5,212 bases of DNA. It comes from an uncultured Elioraea sp. Lineage in GTDB: Bacteria > Pseudomonadota > Alphaproteobacteria > Acetobacterales > Acetobacteraceae. Positions 1 to 5,212 of this stretch are shown piece after piece; position 1 is the stretch's first letter, and each line of letters begins with the position of its first letter. Under the pieces are notes generated by a model that saw nothing but the letters and a program-made list of their open reading frames with translations, did not search any database and was not told where the DNA came from. Position numbers and translations under genes: made by a program. The stretch spans positions 1 through 5,212 of the forward strand of contig CALKJX010000029.1 in the NCBI GenBank assembly GCA_937995555.1, read 5' to 3'.

Positions 1-169
1 GTGCGGCTTCGCCAATCCGGGCAGCCTCGGCATCATGGTCGGCGGCATGATCGCGCTGGTGCCGGAGCGGCGCGAGGATGTCGCGGCACTCGGCGTTCCG
101 GCCGTGATCGGCGGCACGCTCGCCTGCCTGATGACCGGCGCCGTGGTCGGCATCCTCACGCCGCCATGA
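1..169 (+). CDS. Concentrative nucleoside transporter (CNT/NupC family), C-terminal fragment
   Basis: The gene enters from the left edge; codons are in frame from base 2 and end in TGA at 167-169, leaving 55 residues. The fragment begins CGFANPGSLGIMVGG, which matches the conserved 'CGFAN..S.GI' signature near the end of CNT-family nucleoside transporters. It continues with PERREDVAALG and a final hydrophobic helix (about residues 34-52, GTLACLMTGAVVGIL), the usual C-terminal layout of the family. Known CNT proteins are inner-membrane symporters that import nucleosides with H+ or Na+. Family-typical sequences usually have Phe where this one has Pro in FANPGS. The gene converges on recR with no intergenic base. 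The substrate cannot be judged because the binding region lies outside the window. A frame-1 reading from base 1 is also open but Arg-rich and looks like a shadow. Confidence 0.85.
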   Translation, partial: CGFANPGSLGIMVGGMIALVPERREDVAALGVPAVIGGTLACLMTGAVVGILTPP

Positions 170-760
170 TCAGGCTGGTCTGCGCGCCTTGAGGGCGGCC
201 GCGAGCGTTCCGTCATCGAGGTAGCCGAGCTCGCCGCCCACCGGCACGCCATGCGCGAGCCGCGTCACGGCCACCCCCAGCGGGCGCAACCGGTCCGCCA
301 CCAGATGCGCCGTCGCCTGGCCGTCCACCGTCGCGCCGAGCGCGAGGATCACCTCCGACACACCGCCCCCCGTGACACGGCGCAGCAACTGCTGGATCGT
401 CAGATCCTCGGGGCCACGCCCGCCGATCGCCGACAACGTCCCGCCGAGCACGTGATACACCCCGCGATGCGCGCCCGCCCGCTCCAGCGCCCAGAGATCG
501 CCGACCGACTCCACGACGCAGATCACCGACCGGTCGCGCCGGTCGTCGGCGCAGATCCCGCACGGATCGGTGCTGTCGAGATTGCCGCAGACGGAACAGG
601 GACGGATCGCGGCGGCAGCCGCTTCGAGCGCCGCCGCCAAGGGCTGCAACAGCACCTCGCGCTTCTGGATCAGCGCGAGCGCGGCACGGCGCGCGCTGCG
701 CGGGCCGAGGCCGGGCAGCTTGGCCAGCAGCGCAATCAATCGGTCGAGTTCAGGGCCCAC
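170..760 (-). CDS. recR: Recombination mediator RecR
   Basis: RecR works with RecO and RecF to load RecA at single-strand gaps in the cytoplasm. The 196-residue product (family about 200) shows every hallmark in order: helix-hairpin-helix LPGLGPRSARR at 15-25; a four-cysteine zinc finger at C55, C58, C67 and C70; a Toprim domain from about 78 (VICVVESVGDLWALE, then YHVLGGTLSAI and EVILALGATVDGQATAH); and the C-terminal RLAHGVPVGGELGYLDDGTL segment. The start is uncertain. GTG at 760 gives MGPELDRLIALL, which matches related N-termini; the only other close option is ATT at 769 (three residues longer). Neither has a Shine-Dalgarno sequence, and a 15-bp hairpin ends 11 nt upstream. The frame stays open as far as 1057, but that part overlaps the rid gene and is not RecR-like. 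The usual dnaX-ybaB-recR context is absent; rid lies upstream. Confidence 0.95.
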   Translation of the reverse strand: MGPELDRLIALLAKLPGLGPRSARRAALALIQKREVLLQPLAAALEAAAAAIRPCSVCGNLDSTDPCGICADDRRDRSVICVVESVGDLWALERAGAHRGVYHVLGGTLSAIGGRGPEDLTIQQLLRRVTGGGVSEVILALGATVDGQATAHLVADRLRPLGVAVTRLAHGVPVGGELGYLDDGTLAAALKARRPA

Positions 761-771
761 ACGAGAAATGC

Positions 772-804
772 GCGGGGGAAAGGACCAGTGGCCCCTTCCC
801 CCGC
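772..804 (-). repeat. Strong inverted repeat/hairpin between the rid gene and recR
   Basis: Arms at 790-804 and 772-786 pair over 15 bp around a 3-nt loop (787-789). Read as minus-strand RNA, the arms are GCGGGGGAAGGGGCC and GGUCCUUUCCCCCGC, giving 13 Watson-Crick pairs and two G-U wobbles. Read as plus-strand RNA, the same two positions become A-C mismatches, so the structure fits the minus-strand (rid-recR) transcript better. It starts 18 nt after the rid stop and ends 11 nt before the recR GTG. The bases after it (GCATTTCTCGT) contain only a short T run, so it is at best a weak intrinsic terminator. It could instead be an mRNA-stabilising or attenuating hairpin, or a copy of a dispersed palindromic element. 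Confidence 0.75.
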
Positions 805-822
805 ACCCCCTGTCCCAGGAAC

Positions 823-1215
823 CTACGCACAGGCGATCGCTTCGATCTCGACCTTGTAGATCGGCGCCGCGAGACCCGCGACGATCAGCAGCGTCGAGGC
901 CGGCGGCGTGATCGCGCCCAGCGCCTTCATGCGCGCCTCGCGCGCGGCCGGGATGTACGACGCATCCGTCAGGAACACCGTCATCTTGGCGATCGACTCC
1001 GGCCCCAGACCCTGCGAGCGCAACAGCGTCAGCAGGTTCGCCATCGCCTGGTCGCACTGCGCGCCGATCTCCTCCGGCACCGTGCCGTCCGGTCGCGTGC
1101 CGACCTGGCCGGCCAGCAACACCCAGCGTGTCGCGCCGGTCGCCACCGCGACATGGCTGTAGCGCCCCGCCGGATCATGCACCCCCGGCGGATTGACGAA
1201 CTGCAGGACCGCCAT
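823..1215 (-). CDS. Rid (YjgF/YER057c/UK114) family protein lacking the RidA catalytic arginine
   Basis: The 130-residue product has normal Rid-family length and core: WVLLAGQVGTRPDGTVPEEIGAQ (31-53), a central helix QCDQAMANLLTLL, the MTVFLTD strand (78-84), and the closing KVEIEAIACA. RidA homologues form cytosolic trimers that hydrolyse reactive enamine/imine intermediates from PLP enzymes. In Escherichia coli RidA, Arg105 (motif PARSC) holds the substrate carboxylate. Here the equivalent stretch is PPASTLL (104-110), with Ala106 in that place, while Glu123 (E. coli Glu120) is kept. The protein therefore belongs to an Arg-less Rid subgroup and 2-aminoacrylate deamination should not be assumed. 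The start is ATG at 1215, preceded by a strong GGGGAGGAGAGG. It lies 14 nt after the lipoprotein stop, so the two are probably cotranscribed. It ends in TAG. Confidence 0.88.
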   Translation of the reverse strand: MAVLQFVNPPGVHDPAGRYSHVAVATGATRWVLLAGQVGTRPDGTVPEEIGAQCDQAMANLLTLLRSQGLGPESIAKMTVFLTDASYIPAAREARMKALGAITPPASTLLIVAGLAAPIYKVEIEAIACA

Positions 1216-1229
1216 CCTCTCCTCCCCGC

Positions 1230-1901
1230 TCAGGTCGCCGGCCGCGTTGCCGGTGACGGCAGCTCCTCGGCCTCGATCCCGCCACCGGGCGGCGGACGCG
1301 GCGCACCCTCCGGCACGATGAACCCGCGCAGCGCGCGGCGCACCTGGAACTCGAACTCCACGTTCATGCCCTGCGGATCATCCATCGCCGAGCGCAGCAT
1401 CTCGTACCAGACGGCCTCGCGCGCGGCGAGGGAGGTGCCCTCCAGCACCGTGCGCGTACGCGTCACCGTCGCCTGCGCCGAGCCGCGCCGCCCGTCGCCG
1501 CCCTCGACCTCCAGCCGCACGCCGAGCGTCAGCACGTAGCGCTCGGACGGCTGGGTCGAGAACAGCGCGCCGATCCCCGTCTGCCGTGGCAGGCGCTCCT
1601 CGATGAGGCTCGCCTCCTCGATGATCGCGCGCGCGCGGCCCTGCCGACCCCAGGCCTGCACGCGGTCGGCCAGCATGCGCCGCAGCGCCTCGCGCGGCTC
1701 CACCGGCGCGCGGTGATCGACATGGGGCGGCGCGCGCGGCGGCACCCACTGATCCACCACCTCGACCTGCGCGACATCGAGCTGGATCACCGTCAGATGG
1801 GCGTAGTCGAACGGACGCATCACCGGGCGCGGCTGCTCGGCCGGACCGGCGCAGCCCGCCACCCCCGCGCCGAGCGCGATCAGCCCCCGCCTGCCAATCA
1901 T
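1230..1901 (-). CDS. Uncharacterised lipoprotein downstream of hslO
   Basis: This 223-residue protein is not one I can name. The N-terminus MIGRRGLIALGAGVAGC is a lipoprotein signal: twin Arg at 4-5, a short hydrophobic stretch, and lipobox V14-A15-G16-C17. Ala at +2 fits outer-membrane retention by the E. coli rule; the RR pair may be Tat-like but is not a full Tat motif. The mature part has IQLDVAQVEVVDQWVPP (39-55) with PPHVDHRAPVEP after it, then ADRVQAWGRQGRARAIIEEASLIEERL, SERYVLTLGVRLEVEG, and TSLAAREAVWYEMLRSAMDD, suggesting a small alpha/beta domain. The C-terminus is Pro/Gly-rich and probably disordered. I recall similar lipoproteins beside hslO in other Rhodospirillales, but no function. 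Start ATG at 1901 has a GGGAGG site about 4 nt upstream; the gap from hslO is 17 nt, which indicates operon membership. Confidence 0.8.
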   Translation of the reverse strand: MIGRRGLIALGAGVAGCAGPAEQPRPVMRPFDYAHLTVIQLDVAQVEVVDQWVPPRAPPHVDHRAPVEPREALRRMLADRVQAWGRQGRARAIIEEASLIEERLPRQTGIGALFSTQPSERYVLTLGVRLEVEGGDGRRGSAQATVTRTRTVLEGTSLAAREAVWYEMLRSAMDDPQGMNVEFEFQVRRALRGFIVPEGAPRPPPGGGIEAEELPSPATRPAT

Positions 1902-1918
1902 GCCGCCTCCCGCACCCC

Positions 1919-2872
1919 TCAGGCCGCGCCGCCCGCCGGCGACGCCGCCCCCACATCGCCACGGTCGAAGCGGAAGTCAACGTTGCAGAACTCGCAGGTG
2001 ACCGTGATGGTGCCGTCCTCGGCCATGTGGTCGAGGTCGTCGGCGCCGAACCCGGCGAGCACGCGCTCGATGCGCTCGCGCGAGCAGCGGCAGCCGAACG
2101 AGACGGGCTTGGCGTGCTGCACGCGCGGATCGAGCTCGTGGAACAAGCGCCACAGCAGCCGCTCGGCCGAGAGCGCCTCGTCGAGCAGCTCGGCCCCCGT
2201 GGCACTGCCCGCCAGCATCACCGCGGTGCGCCACGCCTCGTCGTCATCCTCCGGGGAACGCCGCCGCTCGCCGCCCGCGAAGGCGATCCGCTCCAGCAGC
2301 AGGGCGCTCGCGCGCCAGCCGGCCGGCGTGCGCGCGGCGATGAGCTTCACCGCCGCCTCCACCTGCTGGCTGGTGCGGAACCATGTATGCGCAAGATCCG
2401 ACAGGCTCGACCCCTCCAGCGGCACGATGCCCTGGTAGCGGTCCATGTCGGGGCCCTGATCGACCGTGAAGGCGAGATGCCCCGCGCCCAGCAGCCGGGC
2501 GGCGGAGGGCGCCTCGGCGAGCCGGGCGAGCGCCTCCGCATCGATGCGCGCATAGCCGCGCAACGCCCCCTGCCCGGTGCAGTCGGCGAGCAGCATCCCC
2601 ACCGGTCCGTCGCCGCGCGCCTGCAACGAGAACGAGCCCTCGAACTTCAGCGCCGCCGCGAGCCCGGCAGTCAGCGCCAGCGCCTCGCCCAGCAGTTGCG
2701 CCACCGCATCGGGCAGCGCGTGGCGCGTCAGCAGCGCGTCCGCCAGCGAGCCGAGCCGCACGAGCTGGCCGCGCGCGGGGGCCGCCTCCAGGTAGAAAGG
2801 CCGGACCGCTGACGGAACGGTCAGGATCGGCACGGGGGCGCGGCCCGGCTCTGCCTCGCCCCCGGGGATCAT
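1919..2872 (-). CDS. hslO: Redox-regulated molecular chaperone Hsp33
   Basis: Hsp33 is a cytosolic holdase that is inactive while a zinc ion is held by four reduced cysteines and is switched on when oxidants form disulfides. The 317-residue product carries the C-terminal redox switch: C261-x-C263 in FGCRCSRERIERVL and C293-x2-C296 in VTCEFCNVDF, in family-typical spacing. The N-terminal substrate-binding domain is recognisable: RPFYLEAAPARGQLVRLG (24-41), LLGEALALTAGLAAALKFEGSF, GDGPVGMLLADC, YARID, GHLAFTVDQGPDMDRYQGIVPL and the linker WFRTSQQV (164-171; many relatives have SEQ). The ATG at 2872 overlaps the argF TGA as ATGA and its own Shine-Dalgarno is weak, so translational coupling to argF is likely. 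Codons upstream stay open to 3397 but lie inside argF and are not Hsp33-like. The tail after 302 is Ala/Gly-rich and dispensable-looking. Confidence 0.95.
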   Translation of the reverse strand: MIPGGEAEPGRAPVPILTVPSAVRPFYLEAAPARGQLVRLGSLADALLTRHALPDAVAQLLGEALALTAGLAAALKFEGSFSLQARGDGPVGMLLADCTGQGALRGYARIDAEALARLAEAPSAARLLGAGHLAFTVDQGPDMDRYQGIVPLEGSSLSDLAHTWFRTSQQVEAAVKLIAARTPAGWRASALLLERIAFAGGERRRSPEDDDEAWRTAVMLAGSATGAELLDEALSAERLLWRLFHELDPRVQHAKPVSFGCRCSRERIERVLAGFGADDLDHMAEDGTITVTCEFCNVDFRFDRGDVGAASPAGGAA

Positions 2873-3849
2873 CGTCGCGCCACCGCGGGCTCGAGGCACC
2901 AGGCGAGCACGCCGGCCTGGGCGTGCAGGCGGTTCTCGGCCTCGTCGAACACGACGGACTGCGGCCCGTCCATCACCGCATCCGTCACTTCCTCGCCGCG
3001 ATGCGCCGGCAGGCAGTGCATGAAGATCGCCTCCGGCGCATGCGCCATCAGCGCCTCGTTCACCTGGTAGGGCTTGAGCAGGTTGTGGCGGTTCGTGCCC
3101 GGCGCGTCGTTCATGCTGACCCAGGTGTCGGTGACCACCGCATCCGCGCCGCGCACGGCCTCGACCGGATCCTCCGTCAGCTCGATCACCGCGCCCTGCT
3201 CGCGCGCCCAGGCGAGGATCTCGGCCGGCGGGCGCAGCGCCTCGGGGGTGGCGAGACGCAGCGTGAAGCCGAAGCGGGCGGCGGCGTGGATCCAGCTGCG
3301 CGCGACGTTGTTGCCGTCGCCGCACCACGCGACCACGCGGCCGGCGATCGGGCCGCGGTGCTCCTCGAAGGTCATCACGTCGGCCATGATCTGGCACGGG
3401 TGCGACTGGTCGGTGAGCCCGTTGATCACCGGCACGGTCGCGGCCTCGGCGAGCTCGTTCAGCTTCGAGGCGCTGTCGGTGCGCAGCATGATCGCGTCCA
3501 CGTAGCGCGACAGCACGCGCGCGGTGTCGGCCACCGTCTCGCCGCGGCCGAGCTGCATCTCCCTGGCACTCAGCACGACGACGTCGCCGCCGAGCCGTTT
3601 CATCGCCACCTCGAAGCTGACGCGCGTGCGCGTGGAGGGCTTCTCGAAGATCAGCGCGAGCGTGCGCCCGACCAGCGGTCGCGCGGCGAGCGGGCCGGCG
3701 CCGGACTTGAACCCGGCGCCGAACTCCAGGATGCGTCGCAGCGTGGCATGGTCCAGCGCCGAGACGTCGAGGAAGTGCCGTGGCGCCGCAGGCGGCGGGG
3801 TGGCCGTGCCGCGCCGCGGGGTCAGCCTCACCGCCGCCTGCGCGCTCAT
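2869..3849 (-). CDS. argF: Ornithine carbamoyltransferase (anabolic)
   Basis: The enzyme joins ornithine and carbamoyl phosphate to give citrulline in arginine biosynthesis. The 326-residue product has the carbamoyl-phosphate motif STRTR (72-76) within FEKPSTRTRVSFE, the HPCQ motif (150-153), the interdomain segment WCGDGNNVARSW (175-186), the ornithine loop D241-TWV-S245-M246, and HCLPAHRGEEV (278-288) with the catalytic-site Cys279. Position 247 is Asn where many OTCases have Gly (SMG loop). The first 23 residues (Pro/Ala/Arg-rich, before PRHFLDVSALD) look like a short non-conserved extension. The ATG at 3849 overlaps the argD TGA by 4 nt and has a purine-rich AAGGCGGCGGA just upstream; a GTG seven codons in is a less likely start. 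Co-location with argD supports a biosynthetic rather than arginine-deiminase role. Confidence 0.96.
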   Translation of the reverse strand: MSAQAAVRLTPRRGTATPPPAAPRHFLDVSALDHATLRRILEFGAGFKSGAGPLAARPLVGRTLALIFEKPSTRTRVSFEVAMKRLGGDVVVLSAREMQLGRGETVADTARVLSRYVDAIMLRTDSASKLNELAEAATVPVINGLTDQSHPCQIMADVMTFEEHRGPIAGRVVAWCGDGNNVARSWIHAAARFGFTLRLATPEALRPPAEILAWAREQGAVIELTEDPVEAVRGADAVVTDTWVSMNDAPGTNRHNLLKPYQVNEALMAHAPEAIFMHCLPAHRGEEVTDAVMDGPQSVVFDEAENRLHAQAGVLAWCLEPAVARR

Positions 3850-5051
3850 TCCGCCGCCTTGGCCGGGGCCAGCGCGGCCTTGGCGCGCCGGAGCGCCCGG
3901 TCGAGCAGATCCACCGCCTCGTCGGCCTCGGCCTCGGTGATGATCAGCGGCGGGGCGAGCCGCAGCACGTTCATCCCGGCCGCGACCGTCAGCAGCCCCT
4001 CGGCCACCGCCGCCGCCTGGGCGTCGATGTTGACGAGCGGCTCGCGCAGCTTGATGCCGAGCAGCAGGCCCGCGCCGCGCACGTCCTCGATCAGGTCGGG
4101 GTGGCGGTCCTGCAACGCGAGCAGGGCCCGCCACAGATGGCGCGCGACGCGATCGACGCCGTCAAGGAAGCCGGGGGCGAGGATCACGTCCAGCACCGCG
4201 TTGCCGGCGGCGCAGGCGAGCGGGTTGCCGCCATAGGTGGTGCCGTGGGTGCCGGGCTTCAGGTGCCTCGCCACATGCTCCTTGGCCAGGATCGCGCCGA
4301 GCGGGAAGCCGCCGCCGATGCCCTTGGCCGAGGACATCACGTCGGGCTCGATCCCCGCCCACTGATGCGCCCAGAGCCTGCCGGAGCGGCCCATGCCGAT
4401 CTGCACCTCGTCGAGCCCGAGCAGGAGGCCGTACTCGTCGCACATCGCGCGCAGCTCGCGCAGGAAGCGGAGCTCGGCCGGGCGGACGCCGCCCTCGCCC
4501 TGCACCGGCTCGATCAGGATGCCGGCGGTGGCCGGGCCGATCGCGTCGCGCACCGCGTTCATGTTGCCGAACGGCACCTGGTCGAAACCGTCGACCTTCG
4601 GGCCGAAGCCTTCGAGGTATTTCGGGTTGCCGGTGGCGGCGAGCATGGCGAGGGTGCGGCCGTGGAACGCGCCCTCGAAGGTGATGATGCGGAAGCGTTC
4701 GGGCCTTCCGGTCTCGGCCATGGTCTTGCGCATGGCCTTGACCATGCCCTCGTTCGCCTCGGCGCCCGAGTTGCAGAAGAACACGCTGTCGGCGAAGGAG
4801 GCGGCGACGTGGCGCGCGGCCAGCCGCTCGGCCTCGGGGATGCGGTAGAGGTTGGAGACGTGCATCACCCGGGCCGCCTGGTCGGCGATGGTGCGCACCA
4901 GGTGGGGATGGGCGTGGCCGAGCGAGGAGGTGGCGATGCCCGAGCCGAAATCGAGGAAGCGTCGCCCGTCGTCCGTCCACAGACGCGCACCCTCGCCCCG
5001 CGCGAAGGCGAGGTCGGCGCGGTTGTAGGTCGGCATCAGGGGCGTGATCAC
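3846..5051 (-). CDS. argD: Acetylornithine aminotransferase (PLP-dependent, class III)
   Basis: ArgD transfers an amino group from glutamate to N-acetylglutamate semialdehyde, giving N-acetylornithine; many homologues also act on succinyl-diaminopimelate precursors in lysine synthesis. The 401-residue product shows fold-type I class III signatures: FLDFGSGIATSSLGHAHP (32-49), CNSGAEANEGMVKAMR (93-108) binding the PLP phosphate, FHGRT, EPVQGEGG (181-188), LDEVQIGMGRSG (213-224) with the PLP-ring Asp214, and SAKGIGGGFPLGA with the Schiff-base Lys243, then THGTTYGGNPLACAAG. I chose GTG at 5051 because MITPLMPTYNRADLAF matches the usual alphaproteobacterial N-terminus and GGAGAGG lies 14 nt upstream. 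ATG at 5036 would remove five residues. ATG at 5186 would add a low-complexity Pro/Arg extension and is unlikely. It is the first gene of the arg-hslO operon. Confidence 0.95.
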   Translation of the reverse strand: MITPLMPTYNRADLAFARGEGARLWTDDGRRFLDFGSGIATSSLGHAHPHLVRTIADQAARVMHVSNLYRIPEAERLAARHVAASFADSVFFCNSGAEANEGMVKAMRKTMAETGRPERFRIITFEGAFHGRTLAMLAATGNPKYLEGFGPKVDGFDQVPFGNMNAVRDAIGPATAGILIEPVQGEGGVRPAELRFLRELRAMCDEYGLLLGLDEVQIGMGRSGRLWAHQWAGIEPDVMSSAKGIGGGFPLGAILAKEHVARHLKPGTHGTTYGGNPLACAAGNAVLDVILAPGFLDGVDRVARHLWRALLALQDRHPDLIEDVRGAGLLLGIKLREPLVNIDAQAAAVAEGLLTVAAGMNVLRLAPPLIITEAEADEAVDLLDRALRRAKAALAPAKAAE

Positions 5052-5070
5052 GGTGGCTCTACGATCCTCT

Positions 5071-5098
5071 CCGGGTGGTGGGTTCCGGGCGGTGGGTT
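5071..5098. repeat. Tandem 14-bp direct repeat in the argD leader
   Basis: Two adjacent 14-bp units, CCGGGTGGTGGGTT (5071-5084) and CCGGGCGGTGGGTT (5085-5098), differ at one base. A third, weaker copy (11 of 14 matches) lies at 5147-5160, above the candidate promoter. The pair sits between the proposed transcription start and the argD ribosome binding site, so in mRNA it reads as two C-rich AACCCACC-CCCGG units. The edge of the first unit supplies the first two G residues of the GGAGAGG site. It does not resemble the AT-rich ARG box of enteric ArgR. It may be an operator, or a chance slippage duplication. Confidence 0.65.
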
Positions 5099-5111
5099 GC
5101 GAAAGAGCTCG

Positions 5112-5140
5112 AGTCTGGGGAGGCGGGGGCGGGAAGTCAA
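5112..5140 (-). promoter_or_regulatory. Candidate sigma70-type promoter for argD-argF-hslO
   Basis: On the minus strand, TTGACT (5140-5135) matches five of six bases of the -35 consensus and is followed after exactly 17 nt by CAGACT (5117-5112), a poor -10 (three of six). A start near 5105 would give a leader of about 54 nt. This is the only good -35 I see in the 161 bases above argD in an otherwise GC-rich region. Relaxed -10 elements are common in alphaproteobacteria, but this call rests on sequence match only. Confidence 0.4.
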
Positions 5141-5212
5141 ATGATGCAGGGTGGCTGGTTCTCCCCCTTGGACTCCGGCAGATCATGACGCCAAGCCCGG
5201 TATCGGGCGCAG
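5141..5212. other. Unassigned sequence at the right edge above argD
   Basis: No gene can be assigned here. On the minus strand, two frames end in this area and could be the tail of an upstream gene (stops at 5183-5185, and at 5137-5139 after a readable tail ending ENQPPCII). On the plus strand, an ATG at 5185 opens a frame that leaves the window (MTPSPVSGA), but no clear Shine-Dalgarno precedes it. A short palindrome, GCCCG-GTAT-CGGGC (5195-5208), has no following T run. None of these is strong enough to call. Confidence 0.3.

Noticed and set aside
1..192. Plus-strand frame-1 reading frame at the left edge
   Set aside because: It is very rich in Arg and Gly, while the neighbouring frame gives a clear CNT transporter signature over the same bases.
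761..1057. In-frame upstream extension of recR to 1057
   Set aside because: The extension is the alternate frame of the Rid gene and has no RecR similarity. It also reads through the hairpin.
2873..3397. In-frame upstream extension of hslO through argF, giving 492 codons
   Set aside because: The added residues are low-complexity Arg/Gly/Ala and lie out of frame inside argF. Hsp33 homologues begin near the ATG at 2872, which overlaps the argF stop.
2923..4236. Plus-strand open frame of 437 codons antisense to argF and the 3' part of argD
   Set aside because: Composition is that of a GC-rich shadow, with no recognisable domain. It covers two well-supported minus-strand genes.
3780..5144. Plus-strand open frame of 454 codons antisense to argD and the start of argF
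   Set aside because: It mirrors argD and is rich in His/Arg/Gly/Ala/Glu, as expected when a high-GC gene is read on the opposite strand. argD has full catalytic motifs, so this is a shadow.
5052..5186. ATG at 5186 as the argD start
   Set aside because: It would add 45 low-complexity residues not seen in ArgD and would translate across the candidate promoter and the tandem repeat.
5195..5208. Short palindrome GCCCG-GTAT-CGGGC as an intrinsic terminator
   Set aside because: The stem is only 5 bp and no T run follows on either strand. Such palindromes arise by chance in GC-rich DNA.

Overview
The window comes from a GC-rich (roughly 70%) bacterial chromosome. Its gene content and protein signatures point to an alphaproteobacterium, most likely Rhodospirillales/Acetobacteraceae (Roseomonas-like). 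That taxonomic placement is inferred from codon and GC character, the argD-argF-hslO order and remembered family resemblance, not from a search. No rRNA, tRNA, CRISPR array, insertion sequence or phage gene is visible.

Layout. Six genes lie on the minus strand and are transcribed from right to left: argD (acetylornithine aminotransferase), argF (ornithine carbamoyltransferase), hslO (redox chaperone Hsp33), an uncharacterised lipoprotein, a Rid/YjgF-family protein, and recR (recombination mediator). argD/argF and argF/hslO overlap by 4 nt (ATGA). hslO/lipoprotein and lipoprotein/rid are separated by only 17 and 14 nt, each gap carrying a Shine-Dalgarno sequence. These first five genes therefore look like one operon. 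A 62-nt gap holding a strong hairpin separates rid from recR. At the left edge, the 3' end of a concentrative nucleoside transporter gene runs on the plus strand and converges on recR. The two stop codons abut with no base between them.

Function. argD and argF provide two steps of arginine biosynthesis (N-acetylornithine formation; ornithine to citrulline). hslO encodes a chaperone activated by oxidation. The lipoprotein has no assigned role. The Rid protein belongs to the reactive enamine/imine deaminase superfamily but lacks the catalytic arginine. RecR acts in RecFOR recombinational repair.

Non-coding points of interest are the hairpin just upstream of recR, a tandem 14-bp repeat in the argD leader with a candidate sigma70-type promoter above it, and the back-to-back stop codons at 167-172. 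I found no convincing new multi-gene system. This is mostly ordinary core-genome DNA with a few small features worth checking.
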